A DNA stretch of 64,000 nt from assembly GCF_014648875.1 (NCBI RefSeq), contig NZ_BMRY01000009.1:1-64000 (forward strand), read 5' to 3'. A program made the position numbers and the translations under genes. Source of the stretch: Streptomyces parvus. Lineage in GTDB: Bacteria > Actinomycetota > Actinomycetes > Streptomycetales > Streptomycetaceae. Shown here one piece after another: positions 21,701 through 27,524 of the stretch (the stretch's first letter is position 1; each line of letters starts with the position of its first letter). The notes beneath the pieces were generated by a model, which saw only the letters and a program-made list of their open reading frames with translations, did no database searches and had not been told where the DNA came from.

Positions 21701-23025
21701 ACACCGGCCCGGCGCGGCCGCTGTCCCCGGGGCCAGGGGCGGCCCTCGGTCAGGAGTTCCACCGCGCCCGTGGACCAGTCGACCTGGGTGGAGGGCTCGT
21801 CCGCGTGCAGGGTCGGGGGCAGCTGTTCGTGGCGCAGGGCCTGCACCATCTTGATGACGCCGGCGACGCCCGCCGCGGCCTGTGCGTGCCCGATGTTGGA
21901 CTTGACCGAGCCGAGCAGCAGGGGGCGTCCCTCCGGGCGGTCCTGGCCGTATGCGGCGAGCAGTGCCTGCGCCTCGATCGGGTCGCCGAGCCTCGTGCCG
22001 GTGCCGTGCGCCTCGACCACGTCCACGTCGGACGCGGTGAGGTGGGCGTCGGCGAGTGCCTGGAGGATGACGCGTTGCTGGGAGGGGCCGTTGGGTGCGG
22101 TGAGGCCGTTGGAGGCGCCGTCCTGGTTGACCGCGCTGCCGCGTATGACCGCGAGGACCTCGTGGCCGTTGCGCACGGCGTCGGAGAGCCGCTCGACGAG
22201 CAGGACGCCGACGCCCTCGGACCAGCCGGTGCCGTCGGCGTTTGCCGAGAAGGATTTGCAGCGGCCGTCGGCGGCCAGTCCGCGCTGTCTGGTGAACTCG
22301 GTGAAAACGCCGGGTGTGGCCATGACGGTGACGCCGCCGGCGAGTGCGAGAGTGCTCTCGCCGCTGCGCAGCGACCGGCAGGCCAGGTGCAGGGCGACCA
22401 GCGACGACGAGCACGCCGTGTCCAGGGTCACCGCGGGCCCTTCCAGGCCGAGGGTGTAGGCGACCCGGCCGGAGATCACGGCGGTCGCGCCACCGGTCAG
22501 CTGGTGTCCCACGGAGCTCGGTTCGTTCGCCAGCAGCCGTAGGTAGCCCTGGTCGTTGCCGCCGGCGAAGACCCCGGTGCGGGTGCCGCGGACCGACTGG
22601 GGGTCGATGCCGGCGTCCTCGAACGCTTCCCAGGCCGCCCGGAGCAGCAGCCGCTGCTGGGGGTCCATCGCCAGTGCCTCGCGCGGCGAGATGCCGAAGA
22701 AGCCGGCGTCGAACTCGGTCGCGTCGTGGACGAATCCGCCCTGGCGTGCGGAGCTGTGTCCCTCGGTGTCCGGGTCGCCGTCGAAGAGCCGGCCCAGGTC
22801 CCAGCCCCGGTCCTGGGGGAAGGGGGAGATCGCGTCCTGTTCCCCTGCCACCAGCCGCCACAGGTCATCGGGCGTGTGGACGTCGCCCGGGTAGCGGCAG
22901 CTCATGCCGATGATCGCGATCGGCTCCTGGTCGGCGGCCTCCCGGTCGCGCAGCTTCTGCTTCGTCCTGCGCAGATCGATCGTGACCAGCTTGAGGTAGT
23001 CCCGGAGCGTCTCGTCCTCTGCCAT
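6778..23025 (-). CDS. Modular type I PKS, three extension modules
   Basis: A 5,415-residue PKS. Start chosen at ATG 23025, preceded by GGGAGG and opening with a docking helix (MAEDETLRDYLKLVTIDLRR). Module 1: KS (33-456), AT (560-835, GHSVGE, SHAFHS, malonyl type), DH (from 908, HRVHGRIVVPG), ER (1381-1686, HAAAGGVGMAAVQLA), KR (1696-1895, LDD, B-type) and ACP (about 1960-2050), so a fully reducing module. Module 2: KS (2073-2488), AT (2603-2898, GHSQGE), KR (3227-3398, A-type) and ACP (about 3532). Module 3: KS (3597-4018), AT (4135-4408, GHSHGE), DH (from 4507, HAVLGAVLLPG), KR (4985 onward, LDD) and ACP (about 5298), then a docking tail with heptad-like charge. All KS domains have TACSSS. 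The AT specificity motifs of modules 2 and 3 (GAAHS, FSSH) are not canonical. No loading or thioesterase domain is present, so this is an internal protein of the assembly line. Confidence 0.95.
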   Translation of the reverse strand: MAEDETLRDYLKLVTIDLRRTKQKLRDREAADQEPIAIIGMSCRYPGDVHTPDDLWRLVAGEQDAISPFPQDRGWDLGRLFDGDPDTEGHSSARQGGFVHDATEFDAGFFGISPREALAMDPQQRLLLRAAWEAFEDAGIDPQSVRGTRTGVFAGGNDQGYLRLLANEPSSVGHQLTGGATAVISGRVAYTLGLEGPAVTLDTACSSSLVALHLACRSLRSGESTLALAGGVTVMATPGVFTEFTRQRGLAADGRCKSFSANADGTGWSEGVGVLLVERLSDAVRNGHEVLAVIRGSAVNQDGASNGLTAPNGPSQQRVILQALADAHLTASDVDVVEAHGTGTRLGDPIEAQALLAAYGQDRPEGRPLLLGSVKSNIGHAQAAAGVAGVIKMVQALRHEQLPPTLHADEPSTQVDWSTGAVELLTEGRPWPRGQRPRRAGVSSFGVSGTNGHIIIEEAPGTDTGQPATGTVTDDETGLLAWPVSGRSASALRRQAGLLLPVAAQAHPADVSHSLATGRAALEHRAVVLGDSQEQLLAGLRALAEGEDTPSVVTDKTHPGSLALLFSGQGSQRPGMGRELYEAFPVFADAFDAVCARVDVGRPLRGVVFGEDAGLLERTVFAQAGLFAVEVALFRLVESWGVVPDMLVGHSVGELAAAHCAGVLSLDDACVLVSARGRLMDALPAGGAMLAVELAEEALVLPDGVDLAAVNGPASVTVSGDAEAVGGLEERLRGDGVRVKRLAVSHAFHSRLMEPMLAEFTTVAESLTYHAPQIPVLTTAPGDLATPGYWVGQIREPVRFADAVRRSHDAGAGTFLELGPDGALSALVPHLTEDTTAAPALRPGHDEHTTLLRGIARLHTRGADLDRPAVFARGGGRRVALPLYAFAADHYWPSGISWTGDVASAGLGVTDHPLLGAGVALAEDDGYLFTSRISPATQPWLAQHRVHGRIVVPGTAFVDLAIRAGEQAQTEQLDELVLEAPLIVPENGAVQVQLAVGAADDDGRRSLTVHSRREDGGTADGWPDRPWTRNATGVLAPRPHTVTEDPELVGVWPPQDTTPTDPAALYERLATAGLEYGDLFRGVSAAWTRGTDVFAELTLPQSAATGFGLHPALLDAALQSAAVQGDGTGTGLPFSWSGVTLWASGATLLRARVSPADGGDGLRVRAVDPAGSPVVTVERVVTRPTPVLTDEARQPDDLYRLEWTPLPAAGPGPGELAQFGGGEALVGRAGTLDALAGNGRPPTHLVLSACPDAHPSTDAQAALARTTAVLRQLRSWLGDDRYADSTLIVATRGAVQADPADTLPDVAGAAVWGLVRSAQSEHPGRIVLADLDTAAGDDARALALAVMSGDPQTAVRGDTVLAARLTAADRGLVPPPGEAWRVGVPERGAVENVALLAAPDAAGELRPGQVRVAVRAAGVNFRDVLNVLGMYPGEVLVGGEAAGVVVEVGPGVSRCAVGDRVTGFFDGAMGPLAVTDERLVARIPHGWTFAQAASVPIAFVTAYYGLVDLAGLLAGESVLVHAAAGGVGMAAVQLARHLGAETYGTASPAKWTATGLDAEHLASSRDTGFEETFRERTGGRGVDVVLNALAGEFVDASARLLVPGGRFVEMGKADVREADAFAGRAYRAFDLQEAGPERIGEILTDILGLFAAGTLELPPVRVFDVRRAPEAFRFMSQARHVGKVVLSVPGGWNAHGTVLVTGGTGALGALTARHLVTEHGVRHLLLAGRRGAQADGAGELSAELAALGAEVTVAACDVTDPEALKALLAEVPEQHPLTAVVHAAGILDDGLVESLTEDRLEAVLAPKTAAAALHEATANADLAAFVMYSSMSGTFGSPGQGNYAAANAYLDALARHRHARGLPALSLAWGPWAGAGGMADTLTESEAARIGRSGFPPLSPEHGLGLLETALALPDPALLPTALDTARLAASQTTLPSLLHGLVRPARRVADRSVAPGGLADRLRRLPAEDRIRTVLELVRGQVAAVLGFASPDAVDPSRPFKDLGFDSLTSVELRNRIGQTAGRRLPATLVFDHPTPQALAAHLVTEVLGDLAAPAPAEPATTRAETAGDPIAIVAMACRFPGGADTPEALWRLVADETDAVGDFPTDRAWDLAHIYGETEDRHTFEGGFLQDAGGFDPAFFGISPREALAMDPQQRLLLETSWEAFERAGIDPARLRASSTGVYVGTATSGYGLGRFDVPEGSRPHVLTGTATSVISGRLAYTFGLEGPAVTVDTACSSSLVALHLAIGALRRGECAMALAGGATIMSIPGMFTDAAQGGALAPGGRCRPFSSDAEGTGWGEGVGMLLVERLSDARRNGHPVLAVVRGSAVNQDGASNGLTAPHGPAQQRVIRAALADAGLDTTDVDAVEAHGTGTELGDPIEAQALIATYGRGRDEEQPLWLGSLKSNIGHTQSAAGVAGIIKMVMALRHGVLPRSLHITEPTQHVDWEGSGVRLLTRQVEWTDEGRPRRAAVSSFGMSGTNAHTILEQALPEPQPAPLPHAPSTGTGTGTGPEAGLPWLLSARTPTALRAQARQLADRLDADLAPADHDVAHSLATTRSRFEHRAVLLGPDHHAQLTAFAEGTPTPGLVTGTADRTGRVAFVLPGQGSQWPGMADRLLQESATFRNTLRTCAQALQEHLDWSVEDTLRGLPGAGNMERAEVIQPVLFATMVALAALWREHGVEPEAVVGHSQGEIAAAHLAGALSLEDAARVVTHRSRLLSRVVGQGAMASVSLPAQQALARLERWGDALSIAAVNGVTSVSVAGDEAPLDEFLAELEAEGIRCRKLRIKGAAHSAVVEPLREETLAVLAPVRPRASRIPFYSTVTGGLLDTTELDAEYWYRNMRQTVQFAPATRALLADGFGVFIECSPHPALAGAVQETAEDAGASDPVLLASLRREEGGLERFSVSLAEAFTRGVGPSWASRGSTVDLPTYPFQRDHYWWEPTSHDTASPARSGTAEENRFWAAVEGGDAEGVAASLGTDALAPALPALAAWRRRSHDRSTVDGWRYRVEWKHTPLTGPGRPALTGTWAIVAGKEQQELAGRLAALVDQAGGTAHVTAEPPQEPSGHQPLSGVISLLALDSRPHPLHTGVSVGAARNLTLLRTVTARPTPVPIHLVTSGAVSVGRTDPVRDIAQAATWGLGLVAGLERPDCWGGLIDLPEQPDDRVLNKLLRLLAQQPGDSSDSATEDQLALRPAGVFVRRMVRAPQSTPVRSWQPGSTVLITGGTGGIGRHLAHHMADRGAHKLVLTGRRGPDTPGAPELAAELTARGVETIITACDVTDRNQIAALLAEHPADTVIHAAGVAQATALADCEETDLAAVTAAKTEGARHLDELAGDATTFVLFSSGAGVWGGAGQAAYAAGNAVLDARAQNRRSRGLAATAVAWGGWAGAGMADDEQATAELGRRGLHTMDPRLALEALDQALDADDTCLTVADIDWARFAPGYTAARARPLIMDIPEARAALTTPDTPADHPGETDELHAQLVELTGPQRTQHLLALVTEHAAAALGYADSAAIEAGRAFRDLGFDSLMAVDVRNRLQAATGRKLPPTLVFDHPTPADLAEHLLTEVLGEQDPAGDTTARTIGAAEDEPLAVIGMSCRYAGGVNSPEDLWHLVLDGTDAIGPFPQDRGWDVDNLYHPDADHPGTSYVNEGGFLTDASHFDASLFGISPREATATDPQHRLLLEATWEAMERATIAPSSLRGSQTGVFVGTSFVGYGIGAQQPGNETEGFFLAGTGTAAASGRISYTFGLEGPAATVDTACSSSAVAIHLACQALRNNECDMAVAGGAAVLATPASFTEFSRQRGLAADGRCKPFAAAADGTGWGEGVGVILLERLSDALRAGHPVLALIRGTAVNQDGASNGLTAPSGRAQQKVIRQALANSRLDATDIDTVEAHGTGTTLGDPIEAQSILATYGQNRAEDRPLWLGSVKSNIGHTQSAAGVGGVIKTVMALREGVLPKTLHIDAPTPHVDWSTGAVRLLTQTTPWPDTDGRPRRAGVSSFGGSGTNAHLVLEQYVQQPEPTAQDPERAPDPAGTPELDGVVAPWMLSARSAEALRGQALRLLEHLDSAPAAHPADLAHSLTATRALLGHRAAVVAADDADRRAALLALARGDAAPHLVQGVERPGKVAFIFPGQGGQWEGMAVELMDTSEIFAAELYACAEEFAHHLDWSLIDVLRGAEGAPPLDRVDVTQVALFSVTAALVALWRAHGVEPDMVLGHSHGEIAAAYACGALTRAEAVRVVALRGKVLLPLSGKGGMASVALPSARTRALLEPWGTRLSLAGINSPAWSIVAGEHEALDDFLAACKKDGVRAKRLQIDFSSHCAQVEPAAQELGELLTGLSPSTSSIPFHSTVTGERTDGELLDAAYWQQNLATPVDLDRGIRGLVEQGARFLVEIGPHPVLVPALGEILDDIPDLTPGDVTVLGTLRRDHGGIERFLLSVAELHTHGGTADPTTPLTGLPVRTVPLPVYPFQRERYWLDTASPGVGDLGAAGLSSTGHPLLTATLTLADGASTVFTGRLSTRTHPWLADHAVLGAVLLPGTAFVEMALHAGTRVQTPVLEELALGAPLVLGENHTVEVQLTAGAPDGTGRREVSVHARDADLQDTSWVRHATGTLAPAAAASTAHSLTTWPPPGAEPVELTGFYESIADAGYNYGPAFRSLTGAWHRGDELFAEIRLSEEASDKGYLLHPALFDAALHGIGLLRRLRDDADAGRTADLPFMWREVTLPATGAATLRVRLTESDDGIGLELFDDTGTPVGGVGALVARPAGAELAAARHGLADTLLHVDWDTEIPLPAAVSGRLAQLGGDTWLDGAFGDTKPDEADIVLVPFVAPATGPDTADAVEEAVTRALGLIRDRIADEQHTGQPLVLVTRGAVATGDDDLMDLVNAPVRGLVRSGQAEHPGRFLLLDLDPATEPDPALVHRAVVAALEAEETEVAVRGGLLLAPRLVRMPPPEEPADETEPGPRTGLETADGTVLVTGATGTLGSALALHLVRHHGVRHLLLISRTGPAAPGADELVAELADLGARATVAACDVADREALADALARIPARHPLTAVVHTAAVLDDGVLTHMTDQSLARVLGPKVRGAVNLHELTQDADLTAFALFSSAAGVLGGAGQANYAAANVFLDAFAAHRRRLGLPAVSLAWGPWAERTGLTGTLTEADVRRVTRSGMSTLTTQDGMAAFSAACAAGRPLVVPMAFRPAALRGSDQVPPLFRTLVPRQKQRTEAGPADPAALRAALSAVTEADQRRILLDLVRSQVATTLGFATAGHIDVDRGFLELGLDSLTGVELRNRLAAGTGLRLPATLVFDHPNCTELARYLRRELKPEPVREADRLLAELARLETDLARVDGDKEGRARVAARLRALADRCNGEQTRPEENLDSASIEDVFDLLDTEFDTP
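20590..21271 (-). repeat. AT cassette repeat, copy C
   Basis: The AT of module 1 in the three-module PKS gene. 21056-21271 is almost identical to 1-216 and 4761-4976, and the block continues leftward in parallel with copy B to about 20590. The match stops sharply at 21271, where codon choice also switches back to C-ending codons. This looks like a recombination or gene-conversion boundary inside the AT domain. Confidence 0.85.
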
Positions 23026-23148
23026 CTGCCAGTGCCTCCCAGGCTTCCCGCTCGGCCACGGTCCACCCGGGGCCGCCGTGCCGCGGGTGCCGTGTCCCAG
23101 CACATCCGCACATCCGCGTCCGCACGCTATGGACGCCTCGCGAAGGCG

Positions 23149-23165
23149 GACAACCCCTATGGGGT
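23149..23165 (-). promoter_or_regulatory. TAGGGGT box upstream of the PKS operon
   Basis: The coding strand of the PKS operon reads ATAGGGGTTGTC. On the plus strand ACCCC-TAT-GGGGT forms a perfect 13-base palindrome about 130 bases before the first PKS start. A related CCCCTTA lies at 23177-23182. The same motif precedes other biosynthetic units; assignment to the LAL activator is inference. Confidence 0.55.
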
Positions 23166-23222
23166 GAGGACGCCGCCCCTTATCTCCGGTGACCGGGCCG
23201 TGGCCCGGTCACCTGCCGGTTC

Positions 23223-24467
23223 TCAGCGCAGGCTGACGGGGAACTGGAGCATTCCGCGGACGATGAAGGAGCCGCGTCTGCGCACCGGTCCGGCCCGGCG
23301 GATCCCGGGGAGCCGGGCGGCGAGGGCGGCCAGCGCGGTCTCCGCTTCCATGCGGGCCAGGGCGGCGCCGAGGCAGAAGTGGATGCCCGCCGAGAAGGCC
23401 AGGTTCTCCGGTCCCGGGTCCCGGGTGATGTCGAACCTTCCGGGGTCGGGATAGGCCTCCGGGTCCCGGTTGGCGCCGCCTGCGCAGATCGCCACTTCCT
23501 CGCCCGCGGCGATCGTTTCGCCTTCCAGTTGGAGGTCGGTGTGCGCGATCCGGCGGTACTGCTGCACGGAGGGGTCGTAGCGCAGGGTTTCGCGTACGGC
23601 GGCGGGGGCCAGTGACGGGTCGGCGGCCAGCATGTCCCACTGCCCGGGGTGTTCGAGGAGTGCCAGGAGCCCGTTGCCGATGAGGTTGACGGTGGTCTCG
23701 GTACCGGCCAGCGGCAGGAACATGCACAGCGGGACCATCTCGTCCATGGTCATCCGGCCGTCCTCGACCGCCGGGAGCAGATCGCTGATCAAGTCCTCGC
23801 GCGGGTCGGCCCGCCGTTCGGCGATGATCTCCTGGAACAGCGCCGTCATCTCCGCGATGGCCGCCACCACGCCCCGCGCGGCCGGGGCGGTGGCCACGCC
23901 GTCGAGCAGGTAGGCCATGCGGCGGCTGAGCCGGAAGAACAGCTGGCGGTGGTGGGGCGGGATGCCGACCAGGTCGCCGATCACCCGCAGCGGGAGCTGC
24001 TGGGCGAAGGCCCGCATGAAGTTGACCTGGCCGCGCCCCGCGAGCATTTCGTCGATGAGTTCGTCGGTGAACCGTTCGACGTGCGGCTGCCAGTAGGCGA
24101 GCCGGCGCGGGTTCAGCGAGGGGGTGGCGAGCTTGCGCAGCCGTGTGTGGTCGGGCGGGTCCAGTCCGAGCATCGAGTTGTCGAACGGCATGAACTCGGG
24201 GGGTTTCTCGCCTTGGGGGGTACGGACGCCGAAGCGCCGGTCCCTCAGGATCTGGTTGGCGAGGCGGTGGCTGGTGGTCGTCCAGACACCGACCGCGCTG
24301 CGGTGGAGCGTGCCGCGCTCGCGGAGCTGCTCGTAGAGCGGATAGGGATCGTCCGGTACCAGCAGGATCGAGGCGTACGGGTCGCCGTCCGCGGCCGCTG
24401 TGCGCAGGGCTTCCTGTACCACGGTCGCCTGGTAGTGGGCTTTGTGCTCCGCCTCGAGCTCCGACAT
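23223..24467 (-). CDS. Cytochrome P450 (polyketide or macrolide tailoring hydroxylase/epoxidase)
   Basis: Soluble bacterial-type P450 of 414 residues, expected to oxidise the polyketide or its glycoside using ferredoxin-delivered electrons. I-helix motif AGTETT (about 255), ExxR in RETLRYDP, and the heme-binding loop FSAGIHFCLGA with Cys at about 364. Start chosen at the ATG preceded by GGTGAGG; the open frame extends further upstream without other support. Its promoter region is shared with a divergent second P450. Substrate and position of oxidation cannot be read from the sequence. Not an auxiliary P450-like partner of a glycosyltransferase, because the heme Cys is present. Confidence 0.92.
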   Translation of the reverse strand: MSELEAEHKAHYQATVVQEALRTAAADGDPYASILLVPDDPYPLYEQLRERGTLHRSAVGVWTTTSHRLANQILRDRRFGVRTPQGEKPPEFMPFDNSMLGLDPPDHTRLRKLATPSLNPRRLAYWQPHVERFTDELIDEMLAGRGQVNFMRAFAQQLPLRVIGDLVGIPPHHRQLFFRLSRRMAYLLDGVATAPAARGVVAAIAEMTALFQEIIAERRADPREDLISDLLPAVEDGRMTMDEMVPLCMFLPLAGTETTVNLIGNGLLALLEHPGQWDMLAADPSLAPAAVRETLRYDPSVQQYRRIAHTDLQLEGETIAAGEEVAICAGGANRDPEAYPDPGRFDITRDPGPENLAFSAGIHFCLGAALARMEAETALAALAARLPGIRRAGPVRRRGSFIVRGMLQFPVSLR

Positions 24468-24528
24468 GCCCTCACCCCCCGCGTCGGGCAGTCCCTCTGC
24501 ACCGGCCGTCACCCTATGAGAGAGCGCC

Positions 24529-24548
24529 CCCCTAGCCTCAACCCCTAA
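24529..24548 (-). promoter_or_regulatory. Tandem TAGGGG boxes upstream of the leftward P450
   Basis: The coding strand reads TTAGGGGTTGAGG followed by CTAGGGG, two direct copies 13 bases apart, about 62-80 bases before the P450 ATG. Same core as the boxes upstream of the PKS, glycosyltransferase and thioesterase genes. Confidence 0.5.
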
Positions 24549-24834
24549 CCGGCGCGTGCGGCGGGGGTGTGGCGGGCGGAGGGCGGCGGGCTGTCGTCGC
24601 GGGCCAAGTCCGCTCTTCCTGTGCCGCGGCGGCCGGTGGTCGCCGTCCGGCCCGGCTGCTGGGCGGCGGGTGCTGCGAGCCGTACGGGGTGCGCCCCGGG
24701 GTGCCCTGTGAGCGTCGGGCGGTTCCCGCGCGGCGGTCGGGCGGACACCGGGCGTCAGCGTCCCTTGCGCGGCGCTGTGGTGGTGTCCGGCGGGGTTGTC
24801 CTGCGGGACCGGGCGCCGGGACTCGGCCGGCAAG

Positions 24835-24846
24835 TTAGGGGTTCTC
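24835..24846 (+). promoter_or_regulatory. TTAGGGGT box upstream of the rightward P450
   Basis: Plus strand TTAGGGGTTCTC, about 185 bases before the P450 start and in the same direction as transcription. It matches the core motif shared across the cluster. Confidence 0.5.
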
Positions 24847-25028
24847 CGTGTCTCGGCGGCCCCCATAGCCTGTGGGGCAGACACCGGCTGTGCGAGACAG
24901 GGGGCTGTGTGACGGCTCCGGAGCCGGTGTCCGTGTACGCGTCGGCCGGGGTCTTCGGCCGGAGAGGCGGGCACGCGGATCTCCCGCCCCGCAGGCACGG
25001 CAACCACCGACGTAGAGGGATGGACGGC

Positions 25029-26225
25029 ATGAGCGTTCTCTACGACCCGAACGATCCCGCCCTTGCCGCCGACAGGTTCGCCTACTACAAGCGGCTGCGC
25101 GAGGCGGATCCGGTGCACGAGATCGCATCGGGTTACTGGCTGCTCACCCGGTACGACGACGTGGAGGCGCTGCTGCGCTCCCCGCACTCCTCCAGCGCGT
25201 TCCCCAAGGACCCGGGCTGGGCGATGAGCCGGGGTGGGCCGACCTGTCCGGCCATGCGCAGTGTCAGCAAGTGGCTGCTGCTGCAGGACGGGGCCGAGCA
25301 CCGCCGGCTGCGCAAACTGATCGCGCGGGTGTTCACGCCGCGCTACATCGACCGTCTGCGGCCGCGTATCGGGGAGATCGTCGATGATCTGCTCGACAGC
25401 ATGGGTGAGGGCGAGGTCGACCTGATCCGGGACCTGGCGCTGCCGATGCCTGTCACGGTGGTCGGGGAGCTGCTGGGGATTCCCGTCGAGGACCGGGCGC
25501 GGTGCCGTGACTGGACCGACAAGGTGGGTTACATCCTGGATCCCGATGTGACGCCCCGCAGGCGTATCGCCATGAACAAGGCGGAGCCGGAGTTCCGCGC
25601 GTACCTGCTGGACCTGATGGCCTCCCGGCGCGGTGCGGACCCGGACAACGACCTGTTGTCGGTGCTGATGACGGCGGAGGGCAACGAGCAGCTCACCGAG
25701 GAGGAGGTTGTCGCCAACATCCTGCTCATCTTCAACGCGGGTCACGAGACGACGGTCAACCTGATCGGCAACGGGATGCTGGCTCTGCTGCAGCAGCCCG
25801 AGGCGCTGGAGGCGCTTCGGGCGGACCCGGGGCTGATGACGACGGCGGTGGATGAGCTGTCCCGGTTCGATCCGCCGGTGACCCTGTCCAGCCGGATCGC
25901 GACCGCGGAGATGGAGTTCGGCGGCAAGGTCATTCCGCCGGGTTCGCATGTGATCGGTTTCCTGGATGCCGCGGGCCGGGACCCGGAACGCTATCGCGAC
26001 CCCGATCGGCTGGATCTGGGCCGTACCGAGCCGAAGACGCTGGCGTTCAGCGCCGGCCCGCACTTCTGCCTGGGCGCGGTGCTGGGGCGTCTGGAGGCGG
26101 CCACCGTGTTCTCGAAACTGCTGGAGCGGTATTCGAAGATCGAGCTGCTCCGCGAGGATCTGCCGGTGAACAAGCACTTCAACCTGCACGGGCTGCTGGA
26201 GCTTCCCCTGCGGCTCTCCCGCTGA
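25029..26225 (+). CDS. Cytochrome P450, second tailoring oxidase
   Basis: P450 of 398 residues. I-helix AGHETT, ExxR in DELSRFDPPV, and heme loop FSAGPHFCLGA with Cys at about 346. The start at 25029 has GAGGG nine bases upstream; an in-frame ATG at 25020 abuts that ribosome site and is less likely. Divergent from the other P450 and convergent with the aminotransferase gene. Like its neighbour it is probably a regio-specific hydroxylase or epoxidase acting after chain release. It retains all heme-binding features, so it is a true oxidase and not an EryCII/DesVIII-type helper. Confidence 0.92.
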   Translation: MSVLYDPNDPALAADRFAYYKRLREADPVHEIASGYWLLTRYDDVEALLRSPHSSSAFPKDPGWAMSRGGPTCPAMRSVSKWLLLQDGAEHRRLRKLIARVFTPRYIDRLRPRIGEIVDDLLDSMGEGEVDLIRDLALPMPVTVVGELLGIPVEDRARCRDWTDKVGYILDPDVTPRRRIAMNKAEPEFRAYLLDLMASRRGADPDNDLLSVLMTAEGNEQLTEEEVVANILLIFNAGHETTVNLIGNGMLALLQQPEALEALRADPGLMTTAVDELSRFDPPVTLSSRIATAEMEFGGKVIPPGSHVIGFLDAAGRDPERYRDPDRLDLGRTEPKTLAFSAGPHFCLGAVLGRLEAATVFSKLLERYSKIELLREDLPVNKHFNLHGLLELPLRLSR

Positions 26226-26240
26226 GGGCCCGCATCCGCT

Positions 26241-26274
26241 GCGCGCCCGTACCCGGGCCGGGGTGCGGGCGCGC
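26241..26274. terminator. Bidirectional hairpin between convergent P450 and aminotransferase genes
   Basis: Arms GCGCGCCCGTACCC and GGGTGCGGGCGCGC (one mismatch) around a 6-base loop. It sits in the 85-base gap between two convergent stop codons. No T-run, as is common in actinomycetes. Confidence 0.65.
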
Positions 26275-26310
26275 GGCGCTGTCCGGTTGGCACCGGCGGT
26301 ATCTGCGGGA

Positions 26311-27420
26311 TCAGAGGGTGCGCAGCGCTTCCCGCAGGGCCGCGATCACCTTGTCCTGCTGTTCCTCGCTGAGCGACGGGTACATCGGCAGGGAGAAGAT
26401 CTCGTCCGCCAGTGCCTCGGTGACCGGCAGCGAGCCCTTGGCCTGCTCCAGGTGGGCGAACCCGTCCATGGTGTGCACCGGCCGGCGGTAGCTGACGGTG
26501 AGGTGGATGCCCTGGGGCTGGAGGGCCTCGATGACCGCGTCGCGGCGGGGGTGCCGTGCCACGTAGAGGTAGTAGACGTGGTCGTTGCCGGGTGTGACCG
26601 CGGGCAGGACCAGGTCGGTGTCGGCCAGCGCCTCGGTGTAGCGGGCCGCGATCCGGCGGCGGGCCTTGATGTAGCCGTCGAGCCGCCGCAGCTTGCGGCG
26701 CAGGATCTCGGCGTGCACCTCGTCGAGGCGGGCGTTGTGGGCAGGGGTCTGGATGACGTGGCGTTGCTGCTCCATACCGTAGTAGCGGAGTCTGCGCAGC
26801 GCGGTGTCGGTGTCGGCGTCGTCGGTGACCACCGCTCCTGCGTCGCCGTAGGCGCCGAGGACTTTCGTCGGGTAGAAGGAGAAGGCCGCGGCTCTGCCCG
26901 TGGTGCCGGCCGGCCGGCCGTTCTGCCGGGCGCCGTGCGACTGGGCGCAGTCCTCGAGGATCACCAGGTCGTGGCGGGCGGCGAGTTCTTCCAGGGCGGG
27001 GAGGTCGGCGCACTGACCGTAGAGGTGGACGGGCAGCAGGCAGCGGGTGCGTGGCGTGATCGCGGCCTCGACCTGGGCGATGTCCATCAGGTAGTCGTTC
27101 TCGCGGACATCGACGAGGACGGGGGTGGCTCCGGCCTGGTCGATGGCGATGACGGTGGGTGCGGCGGTGTTGGAAACCGTGATCACTTCATCGCCCGGTC
27201 CCACGCCCAGGGCGCGCAGTGCGAGAACGAGGGCGTTGGTGCCGTTGTCGACGCCGGCACAGTGCGCCGTCCCGAGGTAGGCGGCGAACTCCTCCTCGAA
27301 GCCGCTGACGGAGGGTCCGAGTATCAGCTGTCCGGAACGGAACACCTGGTCGACAGCGTCGAGGATGTCCTCACGCTCTGCCTCGTACTCGGCGAGGTAG
27401 TCCCATACGCGCGTGGTCAT
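26311..27420 (-). CDS. PLP-dependent sugar aminotransferase (DegT/DnrJ/EryC1 family)
   Basis: 369-residue, fold-type I aminotransferase that transfers an amino group to a dTDP-keto-6-deoxyhexose, like DesV, TylB or EryCI. Visible family features are the N-terminal LGPSVSGFEEEFAAYLG, the cofactor region ILEDCAQSHGA, the Schiff-base Lys in SFYPTKVLGAYGD (about 184), and the C-terminal YRRPVHTMDGF that contacts sugar nucleotides. By closeness of motifs to DesV-like enzymes a C-3 amine is more likely than C-4, but this is inference. It lies directly downstream of the glycosyltransferase in the same direction, with a 104-base gap, so they probably form one operon building and attaching an amino sugar. 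Confidence 0.9.
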   Translation of the reverse strand: MTTRVWDYLAEYEAEREDILDAVDQVFRSGQLILGPSVSGFEEEFAAYLGTAHCAGVDNGTNALVLALRALGVGPGDEVITVSNTAAPTVIAIDQAGATPVLVDVRENDYLMDIAQVEAAITPRTRCLLPVHLYGQCADLPALEELAARHDLVILEDCAQSHGARQNGRPAGTTGRAAAFSFYPTKVLGAYGDAGAVVTDDADTDTALRRLRYYGMEQQRHVIQTPAHNARLDEVHAEILRRKLRRLDGYIKARRRIAARYTEALADTDLVLPAVTPGNDHVYYLYVARHPRRDAVIEALQPQGIHLTVSYRRPVHTMDGFAHLEQAKGSLPVTEALADEIFSLPMYPSLSEEQQDKVIAALREALRTL

Positions 27421-27524
27421 GGCCGTGTCTCTTCCTTCCGGGCCGGCAGGGCGGTCCGCCTCGTGGCCGGGGGTGGGCGGCGGCGAAGCCGGCCCCTGGG
27501 GGGCGCAGGGCCGCGTCCCTCCTT

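Noticed and set aside
25029..26225. This P450-like protein as the heme-less helper of the glycosyltransferase
   Set aside because: The heme-binding loop FSAGPHFCLGA with its Cys is intact, so it is a real oxidase.
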